A DNA stretch of 10,201 nucleotides, taken from assembly GCA_937969105.1 (NCBI GenBank), contig CALBUZ010000124.1:1-10201 (forward strand), in the 5' to 3' direction. The DNA is from an uncultured Collinsella sp. Lineage in GTDB: Bacteria > Actinomycetota > Coriobacteriia > Coriobacteriales > Coriobacteriaceae. Below the pieces are notes generated by a model that saw only the letters and a program-made list of their open reading frames with translations, made no database searches and was not told the origin of the DNA. Numbering within the stretch: position 1 is the stretch's first letter; every line of letters begins with the position of its first letter. Positions 7,114 through 10,201 of the stretch are shown here, in pieces. The translations under genes were made by a program, and so were the position numbers.

Positions 7114-7301
7114 CGAGATGCTTCCCTAGGGGAAGGCGCGTCCTGCTTTGAAGGCTCGGAACGGGATGCGGTTTCCGAAACGGGGGCCGTTGGGAAGCTG
7201 TGTCCCGGAATGGGCGCTCAGAGTGGGATGCAGTTTCCGCAAGGAGGTCCTGGGGGAAACCGTGCCCCGTTCTGATTCGAAATAGTGGGACATAGTTTCC
7301 C
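7114..7301. repeat. 62-base-period array of alternating inverted 15-base motifs forming long hairpins
   Basis: Five clear 15-base motifs alternate in orientation: A GGGATGCGGTTTCCG (7163-7177, plus), B GGGAAGCTGTGTCCC (7192-7206, minus), C GGGATGCAGTTTCCG (7225-7239, plus), D GGGAAACCGTGCCCC (7254-7268, minus), E GGGACATAGTTTCCC (7287-7301, plus). A degenerate sixth, GGGAAGGCGCGTCCT (7130-7144, minus), precedes them. In plus orientation the consensus is GGGAYRYRGTTTCCC. Spacers are 18, 14, 18, 14 and 18 bases, so A, C and E, and B and D, each repeat every 62 bases. A with B (7163-7206) and C with D (7225-7268) fold into 44-base hairpins, and the 14-base spacers form their own stems (AACGG/CCGTT and AAGGA/TCCT). 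A short hairpin CTTCCC-TAG-GGGAAG lies at 7121-7135. The array fills the space after the antiporter stop. It resembles REP/BIME-type elements in architecture; I do not recognise it as a named family. Confidence 0.8.
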
Positions 7302-7316
7302 TTTCAAACAGAAGAA

Positions 7317-7355
7317 GGCGCGCTGCCTGCGGTTGATGCAGGCAGCGCGCCTTTT
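7317..7355. terminator. Bidirectional intrinsic terminator between antiporter and hom
   Basis: GGCGCGCTGCCTGC (7317-7330) pairs perfectly with GCAGGCAGCGCGCC (7338-7351) around a 7-base loop, a 14-bp stem. On the plus strand it is followed by TTTT (7352-7355). On the minus strand the stem is followed by TTCTTCTGTTT. It lies 38 bases beyond the hom stop and 203 bases beyond the antiporter stop, so it most directly ends hom but can serve both convergent genes. Confidence 0.9.
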
Positions 7356-7374
7356 GCGTTGGGCCTCGTTGAGG

Positions 7375-7389
7375 TTCGAAGTAGTGGAC
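7375..7389 (+). repeat. Second copy of TTCGAARTAGTGG(G)AC, remnant of the repeat array
   Basis: TTCGAAGTAGTGGAC here closely matches TTCGAAATAGTGGGAC at 7276-7291, which covers the end of the last 18-base spacer and the start of motif E. The two copies flank the terminator hairpin. Its last base is the first base (on the plus strand) of the hom stop codon complement, so the array appears to reach right up to both flanking genes. Confidence 0.5.
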
Positions 7390-8732
7390 TAGTTGGCCAT
7401 GACGCCTTCGGTCCAAGCCTCAACGTCCTCGATGCGCAGGACGTTGGCGACCTCGGTCACGCAGTCGACGCCGGCAAGTTCGGCGGCGGCAGCCTGGACG
7501 TCCTTCTCGAGCGCGCGGTGCGTCAGGAAGATGACCGAGCAGGCATCGCTGACGCCCGACTTGCCGTCCTCGACCTGGTTGATGAGCGAGATCGAGATGT
7601 TGTGCTTGGCAAAGATGTCGACCGTCTCGGACAGGGCGCCCACGCGGTCGGCGACCTTCAGGCGCACATAGTACTTGGTCTGGAGCTCGTCCATGGGCTT
7701 AAAGGCGAGGTTGTGACCATAGGGCTCAATTTCGGGCAGCGGAGCCACGCCGCGGCTGATCTGCTCGGAGAGCGACAGGATATCGCCCACGACGGCGCTC
7801 GCGGTGGGGAAGGAGCCTGCGCCGGCACCGTAGAACATGGTCTCGCCCACGGCGTCGCCTACCACGTAGACGGCGTTCATGGCGCCGTTGACCTTGGCGA
7901 GCATGTGGTCGGCGGGGATCAGCGTGGGGTGCACGCGAACATCGACGCCGGCGTCGGTGTTGCGGGCGATACCGAGCAGCTTAATGGTGTAACCGAGCTC
8001 GCGGGCCTGGGCGATGTCCTCGGCGCCGATGGTACGGATACCCTGCTGGTACACATCGTCGGTGGTAACGCGGGTGCCAAAGCCGATGGAGGCGAGGATC
8101 GCCGTCTTGCTGGCGGCGTCGAAGCCGTCGACGTCGGCGGACGGGTCGGCCTCGGCATAGCCCTTGGCCTGCGCGTCGGCAAGTACGTCGGCGTAATCGG
8201 CACCCTCGGCGTCCATGCGCGACAGGATATAGTTGGTGGTGCCGTTGAGAATGCCGGCGATGGTCAGGATCTTGTTGCCTACCAGGTCGTGCTCAAGCGT
8301 GCTGACAATGGGGATGCCGCCACCGCAGCTGGCCTCGCACTTAATCTGCACGCCGCACGCGCGCGCCTTCTCGGCGAGCGTCTCGACGTGACGGCCCAGC
8401 AGAGCCTTGTTGGCGGAGACGACGTGCTTGCCGTTCTCGAAGGCAGTGGTGAAGATCTCGGTCGCGGGGTGCTCGCCGCCGATGAGCTCGACGACGATAT
8501 CGACGGCGGGGTCGGTGACGACGTCGTGCCAGTCGCTCGTAAAGGCCTCGCGCTCAATGCCTGCCGCCTCGGCCTGCTCCCAGGCAAGCGCGCAGGCGCG
8601 GGTCAGCTTAAGGTCGATGCCGTAGGCTGCAAGGTACTCATCGTGGTGGCTCTTGATCAGACGGGCCACGCCGCCGCCGACGGTTCCCAGACCGATCAGA
8701 CCGACGTTCACGGTGCGCAGGGGTTCGCTCAT
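7389..8732 (-). CDS. hom: Homoserine dehydrogenase
   Basis: This 447-residue cytosolic enzyme reduces aspartate-4-semialdehyde to homoserine with NAD(P)H, the branch point toward threonine, isoleucine and methionine. The N-terminal Rossmann fold shows GLIGLGTVGGGV (11-22). The catalytic region shows Lys109 in SANKALL, the family signature GILNGTTNYIL (160-170) and GYAEADPSADVDGFDAASK (191-209). Glu194, Asp205 and Lys209 have the same spacing as the catalytic/substrate residues I recall for the yeast enzyme. A C-terminal ACT domain (about 353-432, YYVRLKVADRVGALSETVDIFAKHNISI) is the usual site of threonine feedback control. Length fits the monofunctional ACT-containing form, with no aspartokinase fusion. 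The start is supported by AAGGAG (8739-8744) six bases upstream. It is not next to thrB or thrC: it is transcribed alone, divergent from the livJ-like gene and ending at the 14-bp terminator. Confidence 0.96.
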   Translation of the reverse strand: MSEPLRTVNVGLIGLGTVGGGVARLIKSHHDEYLAAYGIDLKLTRACALAWEQAEAAGIEREAFTSDWHDVVTDPAVDIVVELIGGEHPATEIFTTAFENGKHVVSANKALLGRHVETLAEKARACGVQIKCEASCGGGIPIVSTLEHDLVGNKILTIAGILNGTTNYILSRMDAEGADYADVLADAQAKGYAEADPSADVDGFDAASKTAILASIGFGTRVTTDDVYQQGIRTIGAEDIAQARELGYTIKLLGIARNTDAGVDVRVHPTLIPADHMLAKVNGAMNAVYVVGDAVGETMFYGAGAGSFPTASAVVGDILSLSEQISRGVAPLPEIEPYGHNLAFKPMDELQTKYYVRLKVADRVGALSETVDIFAKHNISISLINQVEDGKSGVSDACSVIFLTHRALEKDVQAAAAELAGVDCVTEVANVLRIEDVEAWTEGVMAN

Positions 8733-8982
8733 AGATAGCTCCTTCGTGCATCTTATGGATGGATTAACCGCTTAAAGGTTGAGTGCATTCTAGCGTGAAC
8801 CGAGGGTGCGTGCTCGCCAGGCAACAGGAGTCGCACAAAACGGCACCCCCGAAACGCTGCGGAAACATTGGAAACATGCTCGCTACAAACGAACTTCCGT
8901 AACAAACTGTCAACGTTTGCACCATAAGGTTTGCCCTGTACCGCAAGACGGCCGCACCGCGGCCAGCGAAAAGGGGGACACC
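8733..8982. other. Divergent hom / livJ-like intergenic region
   Basis: This 250-base gap must hold the promoters of two divergent genes. It contains the hom site AAGGAG (8739-8744), a direct repeat GGAAACAT (8861-8868 and 8870-8877), a perfect minus-strand TTGACA (8908-8913), and the livJ-like ribosome binding site AGGGGG (8972-8977, five bases before ATG 8983). It is visibly more A-rich around 8860-8930 than the coding DNA. No small gene or RNA could be supported. Confidence 0.4.
8787..8792 (-). promoter_or_regulatory. Candidate hom -10 element TAGAAT
   Basis: On the minus strand TAGAAT, one base from TATAAT, lies 54 bases upstream of the hom start. No good -35 is found 16-18 bases further up. 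A separate TTGACA on the minus strand at 8908-8913 has only a poor -10 (around 8884-8890). No T-box or other leader structure controlling hom was recognised between 8733 and 8900. Confidence 0.3.
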
Positions 8983-10128
8983 ATGTTTAGCATCAACAAC
9001 GTACTTAACCGCAGGAGTTTCTTGGCTGGCGCCGCGGCGTTCGGTAGCACCGCGGCACTCGCTGGTTGCTCGTCGGGTGGCTCGGACGGCGGCTCCGCCG
9101 ATGACGGCAAGACCTTCAAGATCGGTGTCATCGGCCCTCTGACCGGCGCCGCGGCAACCTATGGCGTTTCGGCCGAGAAGGGTGCCAAGCTCGCCGCCAA
9201 GGATTTTTCGACCAAGGACCTCAAACTCTCGCTTAAGTCCGAGGACGACGTCGCTGACGGCGAAAAGGCCATCAACGCCTTCAATACCTTGTGCGACTGG
9301 GGCATGCAGGCGCTCGTCGGCCCCGTCACCACCGGTGCCGCCGTCGCTGTCTCGGGCGAGATCGCCGACGATATGCTCATGGTCACGCCTTCGGCCTCGT
9401 CGCTCGACGTTACCAAGGATAAGACCACGGTTTTCCAGGTTTGCTTCACCGATCCCACCATGGGCGCCAGCGCCGCGAAGTTCTTGGCCGAGAAGTACGC
9501 GGATGCCAAGATCGCCCTGTTCTACAACTCCGGCGATACGTATAGCTCGGGCGTTGCCGACGCTTTTGCCGAGCAGGCCAAGGCGTCCAAGCTCGACATC
9601 GTCGATACCGAGACCTTTAAGGACGACTCTTCCACGAGCTTTACCAACCAGCTCACCAAGGCCAAGGAGGCCGGCGCCACGCTCATCTTTGCGCCGATCT
9701 ACTACACGCCGGCGTCCGTTTTGCTCAAGAACGCCAAGGACATGGGCTACGACATGACCCTCATGGGTACCGACGGCATGGACGGCCTGCTCTCTGTGGA
9801 AGGCTTCGATACCTCTCTTGCCGAGGGCGTACTGCTCATGACCCCGTTTTCGGCTGACGATGAGAAGAATGCCGACTTCGTCAAGGCCTATAAGGATGCC
9901 TACGACGAGACGCCCAACCAGTTTGCCGCCGACGCTTACGATTGCGTCCACGCCATCGCCGAGGCTATCGATAAGGCGGGGATTGACATTTCGGCCGATG
10001 GTGCCGAAATTGCCGACGATCTTGCCAAGGCCATGCGCAAGATCAAGATTGAGGGCCTGACGGGCGAGCTCACGTGGAATGACGAGGGCCAGGTCGAAAA
10101 GCCCGCCACGGCCTATGTGATTCAGGAC
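8983..10128 (+). CDS. Branched-chain amino acid type ABC transporter substrate-binding lipoprotein, 3' end missing
   Basis: The genuine sequence encodes 382 residues, then the contig runs into adapter. The N-terminus MFSINNVLNRRSFLAG has a twin-arginine pattern (Arg10-Arg11) followed by a hydrophobic stretch and the lipobox LAGC, with Cys29 as lipidation site, so the mature protein should be membrane-anchored outside the cytoplasm. A Gly/Ser/Asp linker (30-42) leads to a type I periplasmic-binding fold of the LivJ/LivK kind: KIGVIGPLTGAAATYG (46-61), LVGPVTTGAAVAV (111-123), VTPSASS (134-140), GTDGMDG (262-268), QFAADAYDCVHAIAEAI (313-329) and GLTGELTWNDEGQ (358-370). The expected ligand is a branched-chain or other amino acid; family members also bind amides, so specificity is open. 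The usual permease and ATPase genes would follow but are beyond the contig. By family length only a few C-terminal residues are missing. ATG 8983 has AGGGGG five bases upstream. Confidence 0.9.
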
Positions 10129-10201
10129 AGATCGGAAGAGCACACGTCTGAACTCCAGTCACACTTGAATCTCGTATGCCGTCTTCTGCTTGAAAAAAAA
10201 A
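10129..10201 (+). other. Illumina TruSeq adapter contamination (not genomic)
   Basis: The last 73 bases match the TruSeq read-through structure from memory: the 34-base adapter beginning AGATCGGAAGAGC (10129-10162), a 6-base index ACTTGA (10163-10168, which I recall as TruSeq index 8), the P7 tail beginning ATCTCGTATGCC (10169-10192), and nine A bases (10193-10201). It is in frame with the upstream gene, so automatic translation would append the artefact residues RSEEHTSELQS and onward to a real protein. Nothing from 10129 onward should be interpreted biologically. Confidence 0.98.

Noticed and set aside
7121..7135. CTTCCC-TAG-GGGAAG hairpin as the antiporter terminator
   Set aside because: A 6-bp stem with no following T-run; it fits better as the degenerate first element of the repeat array, and a strong terminator lies at 7317-7355.
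7114..7301. CRISPR array interpretation of the 62-base repeats
   Set aside because: Motifs alternate in orientation, spacers are 14 and 18 bases and are themselves partly palindromic and related, and there is no cas gene; this is an inverted-repeat array.
7359..8738. Plus-strand open frame of 459 codons antisense to hom
   Set aside because: It covers the well-supported hom gene exactly, runs through the terminator flank and has the low-complexity Gly/Val/Asp composition of an antisense frame.
8733..8900. T-box or amino-acid riboswitch leader before hom
   Set aside because: I looked for the T-box AGGGTGGNACCGCG core and a terminator/antiterminator pair and found neither.
8764..10143. Minus-strand open frame of 459 codons antisense to the livJ-like gene
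   Set aside because: Its start codon lies inside the sequencing adapter and it mirrors a gene with clear domains.
10193..10201. A-run at the end as a terminator or poly-A signal
   Set aside because: It directly follows the P7 adapter tail and is a read-through sequencing artefact.

Overview
The window is a 10.2 kb piece of high-GC bacterial DNA, most likely from a gut Coriobacteriia such as Collinsella. That placement is an inference from recalled gene style: GC-rich codons, a single-chain PurL with fused glutaminase, Tat-type lipoprotein leaders and a DUF3173/integrase element. No search was run. The sequence ends in an untrimmed Illumina adapter, so the right edge is an assembly (contig) end and not a biological boundary.

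Layout. (1) 1 to about 1619 is the right end of an integrated mobile element: the tail of an unrecognised gene, a small DUF3173 protein and a tyrosine recombinase, all on the plus strand. The integrase stop lies 67 bases before the purL stop codon on the opposite strand, so the element appears to be inserted at or just beyond the 3' end of purL. (2) 1620-5366, minus strand, is purL, a single-chain FGAM synthase of 1248 residues with its own glutamine amidotransferase domain. (3) 5551-7113, plus strand, is a CPA2-type cation:proton antiporter, divergent from purL. (4) 7114-7316 is a non-coding array of alternating inverted 15-base motifs with a strict 62-base period that can fold into two long hairpins. 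It is followed by a 14-bp perfect-stem terminator placed between the convergent antiporter and hom genes. (5) 7389-8732, minus strand, is hom, homoserine dehydrogenase with a C-terminal ACT domain. (6) 8983-10128, plus strand, is a nearly complete lipoprotein substrate-binding protein of the branched-chain amino acid (LivJ/LivK) type, cut by the contig end. (7) 10129-10201 is TruSeq adapter, index, P7 tail and poly-A.

How the genes fit together: the chromosomal genes are separate single-gene units alternating in strand (purL minus, antiporter plus, hom minus, livJ-like plus). They serve purine synthesis, ion/pH homeostasis, the threonine/methionine branch of aspartate metabolism, and amino-acid uptake. 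They do not form a pathway cluster. The accessory part is the element end at the left. The least explained native sequence is the 62-base-period hairpin array at 7114-7301. I did not find a clear new defence or metabolic system.
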